A DNA stretch of 64,000 nucleotides, taken from contig NZ_VNHM01000010.1 in the NCBI RefSeq assembly GCF_008124625.1, positions 47,768-111,767 of the forward strand, read 5' to 3'. A program made the position numbers and the translations under genes. Source of the stretch: Desulfallas thermosapovorans DSM 6562 (lineage in GTDB: Bacteria; Bacillota; Desulfotomaculia; Desulfotomaculales; Desulfallaceae). This document shows positions 43,826 through 53,549 of this stretch, one piece after another (within the stretch, counting starts at the first letter, position 1; the number at the start of each line of letters is the position of its first letter). The notes under the pieces were generated by a model. That model was not told the DNA's origin, did not search any database, and saw only the letters and a list, made by a program, of their open reading frames with translations.

Positions 43826-45347
43826 AAAGGGAACGGTATACCTCATCGGTGCCGGGCCGGGCGACCCGGGGCTGCTTACATTAAAAGGTCTGGAATGCAT
43901 TAAACAAGCCGACGTGATCGTATATGACCGGTTGGCAGGACCTAGATTACTGGAACAGCGCCGTTCAGACGCTGAATGTATATTTGTAGGTAAACAACCG
44001 GACCGGCACATCCTGACCCAGGGGGAAATAAATCAACTGTTGGTGGAAAAGGCCATGCAAGGTTTAACCGTGGCCCGTTTAAAAGGGGGAGATCCCTTTG
44101 TTTTTGGACGCGGCGGCGAAGAAGCTGAGGAATTAGCCCGTCACGGTATACCCTTTGAAATAATCCCCGGCGTTACCTCGGCCATCGCTGTACCGGCTTA
44201 CGCCGGCATACCGGTAACCCACCGGGACTTCACTTCCACCCTGGCCATCATCACCGGTAACGAAGATCCCACCAAAGAAACATCCAACATTGAGTGGTCC
44301 AAAATAGCCACCGGCGTGGGAACTTTAATATTCCTAATGGGCATGGGGAACCTGCCGGGTATTGTGGATAAACTGTTACAACACGGCAGAGCTCCCCAAA
44401 CCCCCGTAGCGCTGATTCGCTGGGGCACCCGCCCGGAACAAAAAACTTTAGTGGGCTGTTTGGACAATATTTCCCGCCTGGCCCGGGAACATGATTTTAA
44501 AAACCCCGCCATTATTATCGTAGGAGAAGTGGTGCGCCTGCGGGATAAACTGAGCTGGTTTGAAAATAAGCCACTATTCGGCAAAAGAGTTTTGGTCACC
44601 CGTTCCCGGGAACAGGCCAGTGAATTGTCCCGGGCTATTGAAAGATTAGGTGGCGAACCGGTGGAATTCCCCACCATCGCCATTGCCGCACCCGAGGACA
44701 ACGCACCCCTTGAAAATGCCCTAGCTAACCTGTCCCGCTATCAATGGATTATTTTTACCAGCGTAAATGGGGTAAAATACTTTTTTAACACACTGCAACA
44801 GTTAAACGGAGACGTGCGGGACCTAAAGGGCATAAATATATGTGCCATCGGGCCACAAACTGGCAAAGCACTTCGGAAAATGGCCCTTAAGGTAGACTAC
44901 ATACCGACTGAATACCGGGCTGAAGCCATCGTAGAGGGACTAAAAGGTAAATTGTCGGCTGGCGACCGGGTATTGCTACCCCGGGCGGACATCGCCAGGA
45001 AAGTATTGCCCGAAGCGCTGTCCCGTATGGGTGTGCAAGTGGATGAAGTGACAGCTTATCGTACTGTAGTGGGTACCGGTAACGCCGGGGATATTAAGGA
45101 CATGCTGGTCAATGGCTCCATTGATTTAATCACCTTCACCAGTTCATCTACGGTGCGTAATTTTATTAACTTACTGGGTGAGGCCAACCCGGGTGAATTT
45201 GTTAACAATGCCCGCATAGCCTGCATCGGACCCATCACCGCCACTACCGCCCGTGATCTGGGACTACCGGTGCACATTGAAGCAAAAGAGTACACCATCA
45301 GCGGTTTACTACAGGCTATTTTGGACAGTATCAAGTCAGGTAAATAA
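43815..45347 (+). CDS. cobA: Fused uroporphyrinogen-III C-methyltransferase / uroporphyrinogen-III synthase
   Basis: A 510-residue two-domain enzyme. Residues 1-245 are the SAM-dependent methyltransferase (VYLIGAGPGDPGLLTLKG, LKGGDPFVFGRGGEEAEEL, GVTSAIAVPAYAGIPVTHR) that makes precorrin-2; residues about 255-510 are HemD, which closes the ring to uroporphyrinogen III (FTSVNGVKYFF, ITFTSSSTVRNF). The fusion channels tetrapyrrole straight toward siroheme. ATG 43815 follows AGGAG by 11 bases. Confidence 0.95.
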   Translation: MTNKKGTVYLIGAGPGDPGLLTLKGLECIKQADVIVYDRLAGPRLLEQRRSDAECIFVGKQPDRHILTQGEINQLLVEKAMQGLTVARLKGGDPFVFGRGGEEAEELARHGIPFEIIPGVTSAIAVPAYAGIPVTHRDFTSTLAIITGNEDPTKETSNIEWSKIATGVGTLIFLMGMGNLPGIVDKLLQHGRAPQTPVALIRWGTRPEQKTLVGCLDNISRLAREHDFKNPAIIIVGEVVRLRDKLSWFENKPLFGKRVLVTRSREQASELSRAIERLGGEPVEFPTIAIAAPEDNAPLENALANLSRYQWIIFTSVNGVKYFFNTLQQLNGDVRDLKGINICAIGPQTGKALRKMALKVDYIPTEYRAEAIVEGLKGKLSAGDRVLLPRADIARKVLPEALSRMGVQVDEVTAYRTVVGTGNAGDIKDMLVNGSIDLITFTSSSTVRNFINLLGEANPGEFVNNARIACIGPITATTARDLGLPVHIEAKEYTISGLLQAILDSIKSGK

Positions 45348-45468
45348 AAATAGGCTTTGTTTGCACCAACTTGTCACCTGTAAGGCTTTTCACAATAGCA
45401 TTTCAGTTTATAATATTTTTAAGCTATAACCCGTCGGTACCAAACCGGCTCTAAACAAGGAGAAATTT

Positions 45469-46650
45469 ATGATCAGCGTAAGCAGACTACTTTGCGGAGC
45501 AAAATACTACGGTGATTCACTGCGCTATAAACATGATGCAAGCTGCCAGCGCAATGGAACAACTACCGGACATGGCCCCGTGGTGGTATGGAACACAACC
45601 CGTACTTGCAATTTAAGATGTTTGCACTGTTATTCCAATTCCGATGACCGGATTTTTGGAAATGAACTAACCACCGCGGAGGCTAAAAAGTTTATTGACG
45701 ACCTAGCCGCCTTTAATGTGCCTGTAATCCTTTTTTCCGGAGGCGAGCCTTTACTGCGCCCTGATTTTTTTGAGTTGGCCGGTTATGCCCGCAGTAAAAA
45801 TATTCGCTGCACCCTTTCCACCAACGGTACATTGATAACCCCGGAGGTAGCCGCCCGAATAAAGGAAATAGGGATCAGTTATGTAGGTATCAGCCTGGAC
45901 GGTATTGGTGATAATAACGATCGTTTTCGTGGCCGCAAAGGAGCCTTTAATGCTGCATTAAGTGGTATACGTGCCTGCCGGTCCATTGGCCAGCGGGTAG
46001 GTTTGCGCTTTACCATTAACCGCCATAACTTTGACCAAATGCCGGATATCTTTAATTTAATTGAAGCTGAAGATATACCCAGGGTGTGTTTTTATCATCT
46101 GGTATATAGTGGCCGGGGAAGCAAAATGCTTGATGAAGATTTGAGCCACAGCCAAACCAGGCAGGCCATGGAATTGATTATGGAACGTACTAGGGATTAC
46201 CACCGCCGTGGTCTGAACAAGGAAATACTTACGGTTGATAACCACGCCGATGGCATTTATATCTATCTGGCTCTGCAAAAAACTTCCCCGGACAGGGCCG
46301 AACGGGTCAAACAACTACTGACCGCCAATGGTGGCAACCGTTCGGGCATAGCCATCGGGGCCGTGGACTGGTCCGGCAATGTTTATCCCGACCAGTTTAC
46401 TCGCCAGCATGTACTGGGAAATATTAAAGAAAAACCCTTTGGAGATATATGGAAAAATCCAGATCATCCCGTGCTGCAAGGACTTAAAAACCGTAAGCCG
46501 CTGCTAAAGGGACGTTGTGCCAGGTGCCGCTGGCTGGATATGTGCAACGGCAATTTTAGAACCAGGGCTGAGGCGGTGCACGGCGATTTCTGGGCACCGG
46601 ATCCCGCCTGTTATCTAACCGACGAAGAAACCGGAACGTCGGCAAGCTAA
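45469..46650 (+). CDS. nirJ1: Radical SAM heme-biosynthesis protein NirJ1 (AhbC-like)
   Basis: A 393-residue radical SAM enzyme. The N-terminus ([20 protein letters not shown]) is the mark of the NirJ1 group; C47, C51 and C54 in CNLRCLHC bind the radical-generating [4Fe-4S], and [12 protein letters not shown] follows. A C-terminal SPASM-like cluster region has cysteines in [10 protein letters not shown] and the final PAC. By context it acts in the siroheme-to-heme route, probably removing acetate side chains as AhbC does. AAGGAG lies before ATG. A gap of 121 bases separates it from cobA. Confidence 0.88.
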   Translation: MISVSRLLCGAKYYGDSLRYKHDASCQRNGTTTGHGPVVVWNTTRTCNLRCLHCYSNSDDRIFGNELTTAEAKKFIDDLAAFNVPVILFSGGEPLLRPDFFELAGYARSKNIRCTLSTNGTLITPEVAARIKEIGISYVGISLDGIGDNNDRFRGRKGAFNAALSGIRACRSIGQRVGLRFTINRHNFDQMPDIFNLIEAEDIPRVCFYHLVYSGRGSKMLDEDLSHSQTRQAMELIMERTRDYHRRGLNKEILTVDNHADGIYIYLALQKTSPDRAERVKQLLTANGGNRSGIAIGAVDWSGNVYPDQFTRQHVLGNIKEKPFGDIWKNPDHPVLQGLKNRKPLLKGRCARCRWLDMCNGNFRTRAEAVHGDFWAPDPACYLTDEETGTSAS

Positions 46651-46691
46651 TAAAGCATACTCTACATCCTACAATAAACAGGAGGTGGACC

Positions 46692-47672
46692 ATGTATTAT
46701 CCAGTTGCCAGGCCGCGCCGCTTGCGCTCCAGCGCCAACATGCGGCGGTTGGTCAGGGAAAACCACCTGCGAGTAGATGATTTAATATATCCATTCTTTA
46801 TTACCGGTGGTCGGGATGTGCAACAACCTGTAGAGTCCATGCCTGGCGTGTATAGGTTTTCCACAGACCGGCTGCTGATTCAGCTAAAGGAAGTACAGTC
46901 GCTGGGTATTCCGGGCATACTGTTGTTCGGCATCCCGGACAGTAAAGATGCCGTGGGCAGCGGTGCTTATGATGCCAATGGCATTATTCAGCAAGCCGTA
47001 CGGGCCATCAAAGATAAATTTCCCGAGCTATTGGTAATTACCGATGTTTGTTTGTGCGAATATACGGATCACGGCCATTGCGGAATTGTACATGAAGGTA
47101 AAGTTCTAAACGACCCAACTCTGGAACTGCTGGCTCGCACTGCTGTTTCCCACGCTCAAAGCGGCGCTGACATTATAGCGCCATCGGATATGATGGACGG
47201 GCGGGTGCGGGCTATTCGGGAGGCTCTGGATGAGCACGGATATGCTGATGTTCCCATCATGTCCTACAGCGTTAAATATGCTTCGGCATTTTACGGTCCC
47301 TTTCGGGAAGCCGCCGACTCGGCCCCGCAATTCGGTGACCGCAAAACCTACCAGATGGACCCGCCCAACCTGAGGGAAGCCCTGCGTGAGGTAGAGCAGG
47401 ATATCACCGAAGGGGCCGATATGGTTATTGTTAAACCGGCCATGGCTTATATGGATGTAATTGCTGCGGTAAGGGAGAATTTTGACGGCCCGTTGGCTGC
47501 ATACAATGTTAGTGGCGAATACTCCATGATTAAGGCCGCTGCCCGTCTTGGCTGGATTGACGAACAAAAAACCACCATGGAACTATTGACCGGCCTGAAA
47601 AGAGCCGGGGCGGATATCATCATAACTTACCATGCTCCGGATGTGGTACGCTGGTTAAAAGAGGATGGCTAG
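46692..47672 (+). CDS. hemB: Porphobilinogen synthase (delta-aminolevulinate dehydratase)
   Basis: A 326-residue enzyme that condenses two aminolevulinates to porphobilinogen. The Zn-type cysteines C120, C122 and C130 are present in [13 protein letters not shown], so this is a zinc enzyme. Schiff-base lysines K195 ([14 protein letters not shown]) and K248 (VKPAMAYMD) are intact. AGGAGGTG lies 6-7 bases before the ATG. It sits between the two radical SAM genes. Confidence 0.97.
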   Translation: MYYPVARPRRLRSSANMRRLVRENHLRVDDLIYPFFITGGRDVQQPVESMPGVYRFSTDRLLIQLKEVQSLGIPGILLFGIPDSKDAVGSGAYDANGIIQQAVRAIKDKFPELLVITDVCLCEYTDHGHCGIVHEGKVLNDPTLELLARTAVSHAQSGADIIAPSDMMDGRVRAIREALDEHGYADVPIMSYSVKYASAFYGPFREAADSAPQFGDRKTYQMDPPNLREALREVEQDITEGADMVIVKPAMAYMDVIAAVRENFDGPLAAYNVSGEYSMIKAAARLGWIDEQKTTMELLTGLKRAGADIIITYHAPDVVRWLKEDG

Positions 47673-47741
47673 CCGGCTTAAATGGCTTATCATAACATGA
47701 CCGGGTATAATCTAAAGGTTTGAAGAAAGGAACGTAGCAGC

Positions 47742-48734
47742 ATGCTGGTATCGTGGAACACCACCAACGCTTGCAACCTGTACTGCAAGCACTGCTACCG
47801 GGATTCAGGTGCCCGGGCCGATGAGGAACTTAACACTGCAGAAGGCAAAAAATTAATTGATGAAATTGCCCGGGCAGGTTTTAAAATAATGATTTTCAGC
47901 GGCGGCGAGCCGCTCATGCGGGAAGACATATATGAGTTGATCCAATATGCTGCCGGCGCGGGGCTGAGACCCGTATTAGGTTCCAACGGAACCATGATCA
48001 CCCCGAAGGCTGCCGCCAGATTAAAAGAAGCGGGAGCCATGGCAGTGGGTATCAGTTTGGACAGTACGGACCCAGGCAGGCACGATGATTTCAGGGCCTG
48101 TGCCGGAGCCTGGCAGGGAGCGGTGGACGGCATGCAAGCCTGCCGTGATGCCGGGCTGCCATTTCAATTGCATACAACGGTAATGGAGTGGAACAGCGGC
48201 GAAATTGAGGATTTAACCGACCTGTCCGTCAAACTGGGTGCCCGGGGACATCATATTTTCTTTATGGTACCCACCGGCCGGGCGGTAAATATAGAAACGG
48301 AAACACTGCGTGCCGAGCAATATGAACATTTGCTGCGGCGCATCATGGTCAAGCAAGGCCAGGTGGATATAGAGCTTAAACCGACATGCGCACCCCAATT
48401 CATGCGCATCGCCCGCCAGATGGGGGTTAGTATGCGTTTTAGCCGGGGCTGCCTGGCCGGAACAGCTTATTGTATAGTTAGTCCCCGGGGTGACGTACAG
48501 CCCTGCGCTTATCTTAATATCCCCCTGGGCAATGTGCGACAGGCCCCCTTTGATGAAATTTGGCACAACAACGAAGTACTGCAAAAACTGCGCACCATGG
48601 AGTATAGCGGGGGCTGCGGCGCCTGCCAGTTTAAAAAAATATGCGGCGGTTGCCGGGCCAGGGCTTATTATTATCATGGTGATTACATGGCTGAGGAACC
48701 CTGGTGTCTTTACCACGGAAGAAAGGGATATTAA
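47742..48734 (+). CDS. nirJ2: Radical SAM heme-biosynthesis protein NirJ2 (AhbD-like)
   Basis: A 330-residue radical SAM protein. It starts almost at the cluster motif: C11, C15 and C18 in CNLYCKHC, then FSGGEPLMREDIY. Two C-terminal cysteine groups (GCLAGTAYC with PCAY, and GGCGACQFKKICGGC) form SPASM-type auxiliary sites. NirJ2-type genes pair with NirJ1; by analogy with AhbD it would decarboxylate iron-coproporphyrin III to heme. Which NirJ does which step is inferred. Three bases separate it from ahbA. Confidence 0.88.
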   Translation: MLVSWNTTNACNLYCKHCYRDSGARADEELNTAEGKKLIDEIARAGFKIMIFSGGEPLMREDIYELIQYAAGAGLRPVLGSNGTMITPKAAARLKEAGAMAVGISLDSTDPGRHDDFRACAGAWQGAVDGMQACRDAGLPFQLHTTVMEWNSGEIEDLTDLSVKLGARGHHIFFMVPTGRAVNIETETLRAEQYEHLLRRIMVKQGQVDIELKPTCAPQFMRIARQMGVSMRFSRGCLAGTAYCIVSPRGDVQPCAYLNIPLGNVRQAPFDEIWHNNEVLQKLRTMEYSGGCGACQFKKICGGCRARAYYYHGDYMAEEPWCLYHGRKGY

Positions 48735-48737
48735 TCC

Positions 48738-49211
48738 ATGAGCGTTGATCAAACAGATAAAAAACTGCTGCAAATTATTCAGTCCGATTTCCCGGTGGTC
48801 CAGCGACCCTACGAAATGATTGGCAGACAACTCGGTATCAGCGGGCAAGAGGTAATGGATAGAATCTCCCGGTTGCAGCAGGCCGGAATAATCAGGCGAC
48901 TGGGCGGGCTATTTGATTCCCGTAAAATCGGCTATACAGGTACTTTATGCGCATTGCGTGTACCTGAAGAGGAAATTGACCGTGTAGCTCAAATAATTAA
49001 CAGCTATCCAGGGATAACTCACAATTACTTGCGCAACCATCACTATAATATGTGGTTTACGTTACTGGCCGAGTCGGAACAACATATCAACAGCATTTTA
49101 AACGAGATTAAAGAAAAAACCGGCCTGGCGGATATATTAAACCTGCCGGCCATCAATATTTTCAAAGTTCGCGTAAACTTCAACCTGTCCGAGGTGAAGC
49201 ATGCTGACTGA
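48738..49211 (+). CDS. ahbA: Siroheme decarboxylase subunit, AhbA/NirD type
   Basis: A 157-residue Lrp/AsnC-fold protein. The winged-helix part (about 1-60, IGRQLGISGQEVMDRISRLQQAGIIRR) is followed by an AsnC-like domain. Position in a heme cluster next to a paralog makes it a siroheme decarboxylase subunit and not a DNA regulator. NHHYNMWFTLLAE carries the histidines expected at the active site. It overlaps ahbB by 11 bases. Confidence 0.87.
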   Translation: MSVDQTDKKLLQIIQSDFPVVQRPYEMIGRQLGISGQEVMDRISRLQQAGIIRRLGGLFDSRKIGYTGTLCALRVPEEEIDRVAQIINSYPGITHNYLRNHHYNMWFTLLAESEQHINSILNEIKEKTGLADILNLPAINIFKVRVNFNLSEVKHAD

Positions 49212-49671
49212 ATTGGAAAAAAAGATTGTCAGGGAATTGCAGCAGGGTCTGCCCCTGGTGGAGAGACCATACCAGGCTATAGCCCAAAGGATTGGTCTGT
49301 CAGAAAAAGAATTGATGATCAAAATAAATGAAATGATAAGTAACGGCATGATTCGCCGTTTCGGAGCAGCGTTGCGCCATCAGGATCTTGGCTTCACAGC
49401 AAATGCCATGGTGGTTTGGGACGTACCCGAAGAACGGGCGGCCACCGTGGGACGGTTGCTGGCGGGACTTCCCGAAGTAACCCATTGCTACCAGCGTCCC
49501 AGACAACCCGGCTGGCCATATACCATATTTACCGTTATACACGGGCAAACCAGGGTGCAATGTGAGCAATTGGCCAAAAAAATGGCGGAAAAAACCGGTG
49601 TAACCAATTATAAATTGCTATTCAGCACAGCCGAGCTGAAAAAAAGCAGTATGAAATATTTCATTGATTAA
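49201..49671 (+). CDS. ahbB: Siroheme decarboxylase subunit, AhbB/NirL type
   Basis: A 156-residue paralog of the preceding gene with the same winged-helix plus AsnC-like layout (IAQRIGLSEKELMIKINEM, then RRFGAALRHQDLGF). Together they would convert siroheme to 12,18-didecarboxysiroheme. HCYQRPRQPGWPYTIFTVI is the conserved strand. The start overlaps the ahbA end, a sign of fixed stoichiometry. Confidence 0.87.
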   Translation: MLTELEKKIVRELQQGLPLVERPYQAIAQRIGLSEKELMIKINEMISNGMIRRFGAALRHQDLGFTANAMVVWDVPEERAATVGRLLAGLPEVTHCYQRPRQPGWPYTIFTVIHGQTRVQCEQLAKKMAEKTGVTNYKLLFSTAELKKSSMKYFID

Positions 49672-49716
49672 GTGCTGGCGCTTTTGCGCTTACTAATAAA
49701 ACAGGGCGGTGATCCA

Positions 49717-51012
49717 ATGCACAATGGATTTAATAAGTCGGCCCAATTTTACGCAGAGGCGACTAAATATATCCCCGGCGGGGTAAACAGTCCGGTACGG
49801 GCTTTTAAATCGGTGGGAGGCACCCCGGTATTTATTGCCAGGGGCGAGGGGGCCATGCTGACCGATGTAGACGGCAATACATACATTGATTATGTAGGTT
49901 CCTGGGGTCCGTTGATACTGGGCCACCGGCATCCCGAAGTGGTTAAAGCTTTACAGGGCTGCCTGGAAATGGGCACAAGTTTTGGTGCCCCTACCGAGTT
50001 GGAAACTGAGCTGTCAAAGATGATCATAGAAGCCCTCCCGGCCATGGATATGGTCAGGCTGGTTAACTCGGGCACCGAGGCTACGATGAGTGCCATCAGG
50101 CTGGCTCGGGGTTATACCAAGCGCAATAAGATAGTCAAATTTGCCGGCTGCTATCACGGGCACGCCGATTTCCTTTTAATTAAGGCGGGTTCCGGTGCCC
50201 TTACCCTGGGCGTACCCACCAGTCCGGGAGTGCCGGCGGGCACGGCTGAACATACCATTAACGCTCCCTTTAACGATTTGGAAACCCTGCAGGAGATTTT
50301 CCGGCAGGTGGGCGAGGATATCGCAGCAGTAATCGTGGAACCTGTCCCGGGCAACATGGGAGTAGTTCCCCCGGTACCGGGTTTTCTGGCGGGTTTACGC
50401 CGTTTGACCGAACAATACGGAGCACTTCTCATTATGGATGAGGTAATGACAGGCTTCAGGGTGGCCTACGGCGGTGCCCAGGTACTGTATAACGTTGAGC
50501 CCGATATTACCTGCCTGGGTAAGATAATTGGTGGCGGACTACCTGTTGGCGCTTATGGAGGTAAAAAGGACATTATGTCCCAGGTGGCCCCGGCGGGACC
50601 AGTATACCAGGCCGGAACACTGTCAGGCAACCCGCTGGCGGTAACAGCCGGTATCACCACCCTGCAGTTACTGCGCAGGCCGGGCGTTTATGATGAACTG
50701 GAGCAAAAATCAGCCCGTTTGGAATCAGGGTTGAAGCAAGCAGCCGAAGAAGCGGGGCTGAACCTTACCTTTAACCGGGTGGGATCCATGCTTTGCACAT
50801 TTTTCACCAGCGAGCCCGTAACTGATTTCATTTCGGCATTAAAATCAGATACTGAACGATTTGCCAAATATTTTGCGGGTATGCTGGACAAAGGCGTATA
50901 TCTGGCCCCATCCCAGTTTGAGGCCGCCTTTATGTCCCTGGCCCATACCAGTGAACAGATCGACCAGACCATTGAGGCCGCCCGCGAGGTATTTAAGGGG
51001 TTGACACAATAA
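49717..51012 (+). CDS. hemL: Glutamate-1-semialdehyde 2,1-aminomutase
   Basis: A 431-residue PLP enzyme that turns the hemA product into 5-aminolevulinate. The PLP lysine is K269 in [33 protein letters not shown] near the N-terminus and [18 protein letters not shown] are hallmarks. ATG 49717 follows GGGCGGTGAT; the frame is open 45 bases further up to the ahbB stop, but the family start matches 49717. It is the last gene of the heme cluster. Confidence 0.96.
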   Translation: MHNGFNKSAQFYAEATKYIPGGVNSPVRAFKSVGGTPVFIARGEGAMLTDVDGNTYIDYVGSWGPLILGHRHPEVVKALQGCLEMGTSFGAPTELETELSKMIIEALPAMDMVRLVNSGTEATMSAIRLARGYTKRNKIVKFAGCYHGHADFLLIKAGSGALTLGVPTSPGVPAGTAEHTINAPFNDLETLQEIFRQVGEDIAAVIVEPVPGNMGVVPPVPGFLAGLRRLTEQYGALLIMDEVMTGFRVAYGGAQVLYNVEPDITCLGKIIGGGLPVGAYGGKKDIMSQVAPAGPVYQAGTLSGNPLAVTAGITTLQLLRRPGVYDELEQKSARLESGLKQAAEEAGLNLTFNRVGSMLCTFFTSEPVTDFISALKSDTERFAKYFAGMLDKGVYLAPSQFEAAFMSLAHTSEQIDQTIEAAREVFKGLTQ

Positions 51013-51117
51013 CACGTATACAAAGATACCCTTACAGAAGGAATTTATTAAATGCAGCCGTTTACAGGCCGAAAATTAGCATTAACCCCCGAATACGCCC
51101 GTTAAAGAGGAAGTTAT

Positions 51118-51150
51118 TTGACATATTTGGGCATACGTGATATATATATC
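51118..51150 (+). promoter_or_regulatory. Strong promoter of rex
   Basis: Perfect TTGACA (51118-51123), 17-base spacer, TATATA (51141-51146). GATATATATATC (51139-51150) is a palindrome over the -10. It leaves a leader of about 140 bases before rex. No full Rex operator was found, only a TTGTTAA half-site near 51174. Confidence 0.6.
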
Positions 51151-51292
51151 AATATCATGTGAATTTTATAACATTGTTAACCTGGTATTACAGCAAAGTT
51201 TGTTAAATAAATGAAATAGCAATGACAAAAACCGTGCATAGTGTTTTTGGTTAAGATATATAGCATATAAAGGGGGAGCGGAGGTGACATGA

Positions 51293-51934
51293 TTGAAAAC
51301 TTTACGGGTACCGGAAGCAACAGTAACCAGGCTTTCAATATACTCCAGATTCTTAGAAAGGTTAGATAGAAACGGTATCACTACTGTATCATCGGGTGAG
51401 ATAGCCGAAGGGGTAGGAGTTAGTCCGGCCCAAGTCCGCAAAGATTTGGCCTACTTTGGTGAATTTGGCACCAGAGGCGTAGGTTATAATGTCAAAGACT
51501 TGTTGAAGTATACATTAAAAATACTTGGTCTGGACCAGGAATGGGCGTTGGCTATCGTGGGTGCCGGCAACCTGGGTTTTGCACTGTGCACCTACCGGGG
51601 ATTCAATGTGCGTGGTTTCAATATTGTAGGTGTATTTGATAAAGATACTGAACGGATAGGCAAAAGAATAGGCAACCTGGTGGTACAGCCACTGACACAG
51701 TTCCCCGAAACAGCTCAAAAGGAAAACATACGCATTGGGGTAATAGCCGTTCCCACCAGTGCCGCCCAGGAAGTGGCCGATATGATGGTAAAAAATGGCG
51801 TACAGGCAATTTTAAACTTTGCCCCGGTGGGACTAAACGTACCGGATGAAATTGAAATACGTAATGTGGACTTGTCCGTAAAACTGGAAGTACTAACCTT
51901 TAACCTTGGCTTTAGAGCAGCCCAAAGTTTGTAA
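51293..51934 (+). CDS. rex: Redox-sensing transcriptional repressor Rex
   Basis: A 213-residue repressor that senses the NADH/NAD ratio and controls fermentation and respiration genes. An N-terminal winged helix (about 1-80, [25 protein letters not shown]) precedes the Rossmann domain ([12 protein letters not shown], about 85-96) and a C-terminal swapped helix ([11 protein letters not shown]). TTG start 51293, 7 bases after GGAGGTGA. Its targets are not readable here. Confidence 0.95.
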   Translation: MKTLRVPEATVTRLSIYSRFLERLDRNGITTVSSGEIAEGVGVSPAQVRKDLAYFGEFGTRGVGYNVKDLLKYTLKILGLDQEWALAIVGAGNLGFALCTYRGFNVRGFNIVGVFDKDTERIGKRIGNLVVQPLTQFPETAQKENIRIGVIAVPTSAAQEVADMMVKNGVQAILNFAPVGLNVPDEIEIRNVDLSVKLEVLTFNLGFRAAQSL

Positions 51935-52002
51935 CTATAAGTTAAATAAAGGGATAAGCCATTTTACGAGGTTATATTTATGATCCGGACTAGCAATTAA
52001 TA

Positions 52003-52034
52003 AACCTGCCCTTAAACGGCAGGTTATTTATTTA
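52003..52034 (+). terminator. Terminator of rex
   Basis: AACCTGCC (52003-52010) pairs with GGCAGGTT (52018-52025), followed by ATTTATTT. Confidence 0.75.
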
Positions 52035-52049
52035 AGGGGGATGAAAACC

Positions 52050-52454
52050 ATGACCAATTTGCATACTTTAAGAATTAATACCGGTAAAAAAGAACAATTT
52101 ATCGATCTGACCCGCGACATTACCCATCTTATAAAAGAAAGCGGGATATCTGAAGGAGTATGTCATATTTATGTGCCTCATACCACCGCCGGTGTAACCA
52201 TTAATGAAGGCCATGATCCCAGTGTTATACATGATATATTGATGCATTTAAACAAACTGGTGCCGGACGACGGTGGGTATACCCACCTGGAAGGAAATTC
52301 GGACGCCCATATAAAAGCTTTTCTTGCCGGTACCGAAAAAACCGTGCTGGTGTCCGGTGGAGAAATACTGCTGGGTAACTGGCAAAGAATATTTTTTTGT
52401 GAATTTGACGGCCCCCGTCAACGCAAGGTTCTTATTAGAATTAGCGTTCAATAA
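52050..52454 (+). CDS. YjbQ family (UPF0047) protein
   Basis: A 134-residue protein of the UPF0047 family, some members of which show weak thiamine-phosphate synthase activity. Motifs: GVCHIYVPHTTAGVTINE (the HTTA site), HLEGNSDAHIKAFLAG and the C-terminal FFCEFDGPRQRKV. ATG 52050 has better spacing to AAGGGGG than ATG 52041. Single gene; converges on the MoxR gene with a shared hairpin. Confidence 0.88.
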   Translation: MTNLHTLRINTGKKEQFIDLTRDITHLIKESGISEGVCHIYVPHTTAGVTINEGHDPSVIHDILMHLNKLVPDDGGYTHLEGNSDAHIKAFLAGTEKTVLVSGGEILLGNWQRIFFCEFDGPRQRKVLIRISVQ

Positions 52455-52472
52455 AACCCCCAATCGGGTTTT
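52453..52472. terminator. Small bidirectional terminator
   Basis: AAAACCC (52453-52459) and GGGTTTT (52466-52472) between convergent yjbQ and the MoxR ATPase gene. Confidence 0.6.
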
Positions 52473-52484
52473 CACATACCAGTT

Positions 52485-53486
52485 TTAAAAGTCAAACCTG
52501 GCCAGCACTGGATCATCTGCCGGGTCCGGCCCGTGTTGTTGCTTTTGATCGATGCCGGCCCGGTCCACCTTCGGTTGGTTGTCGTCTTCTGCAAAGGCAC
52601 CTGCAACCGGCCCGGAATCCGCCGCCAGGGACAATAAAATGCCGCCTGATTTTCGCTCTGCCTCTCTGATATCTTCTTCGTATTTCAACAATACATTTAA
52701 TGTATGCCGAACCAGTTGCTCTTCCAAACTGTCCCGGCCCAATAGCAACAATGTCCTGGCCCAGTCTATGGTTTCAGTTATGCTGGGTGCCTTTTTAAGT
52801 TTCATCTTCCGCAACTGCTGCACAAAGGCAACAATTTGTTTGGCCAGAAACCCTGAAAGGCCCGGCACCTTTAAACTTAAAATAGCTTGTTCCCGGGCGG
52901 CATCAGGATATGCCAGGTAAAGATACAAGCACCTGCGTTTAAGGGCATCCCCCAGTTCCCGGGTGCTGTTGCTGGTAATCACAACGTATGGCTTATGCAT
53001 CGCCGTCAGTATACCCAACTCCGGTATACTGACCTGAAATTCGGATAAAGCTTCAAGCAGAAAGCTTTCCAATTCTTCCTCACTTTTATCTATTTCGTCA
53101 ACCAGCAAAACCACCGGTTTGGGTGCCCGGAAGGCTTTAAGCAGTGGCCTTTCCAACAAAAATTCGGAGGAAAAGATATCGACGTCGCTGCCATGCATTT
53201 GGATATATAACAATTGCTTTTGGTAGTTCCACTCGTAAAGGGTTTTACTTTCATCCAGCCCGGGATAACACTGCAGCCTTACCAGTTCCGTTTGCCTGGC
53301 TGTTGCTATTGCACCGGCCAGCCCGGTTTTACCCACCCCGGCCGGACCCTCTATAAGCAGCGGCTTTTCCAGACGCCCGGCCAGAAAAACTGCGGTGGCA
53401 ATCTTTCTGTCAACTATATATTGCTGCTTAAGCAATCCATCCATGACACTTTCAATACTGTTAAAAAAATCATCGACCCTATTCAT
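52485..53486 (-). CDS. MoxR-type AAA+ ATPase
   Basis: A 333-residue AAA+ ATPase. Walker A is GPAGVGKT (47-54), Walker B VVLLVDEIDKS with D130 and E131, sensor 1 in VITSNSTRELGD, arginine finger region LKRRC. MoxR proteins act with VWA-domain partners as chaperones for metal centre insertion or complex assembly. The VWA partner is encoded divergently at 54704-56029, next to an unknown 360-residue protein. The C-terminal tail (about 300-333) is polar and acidic. ATG follows GAGGAG. Confidence 0.9.
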   Translation of the reverse strand: MNRVDDFFNSIESVMDGLLKQQYIVDRKIATAVFLAGRLEKPLLIEGPAGVGKTGLAGAIATARQTELVRLQCYPGLDESKTLYEWNYQKQLLYIQMHGSDVDIFSSEFLLERPLLKAFRAPKPVVLLVDEIDKSEEELESFLLEALSEFQVSIPELGILTAMHKPYVVITSNSTRELGDALKRRCLYLYLAYPDAAREQAILSLKVPGLSGFLAKQIVAFVQQLRKMKLKKAPSITETIDWARTLLLLGRDSLEEQLVRHTLNVLLKYEEDIREAERKSGGILLSLAADSGPVAGAFAEDDNQPKVDRAGIDQKQQHGPDPADDPVLARFDF

Positions 53487-53549
53487 ACCTACTCCTCAAA
53501 TGATAAAATAATTTTGTATCAGGCGGTGATAGTAGCACGGAGGTAAATT

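Noticed and set aside
51160..51290. Autoregulatory Rex operator
   Set aside because: Only a TTGTTAA half-site is present; the inverted partner at the proper spacing is missing.
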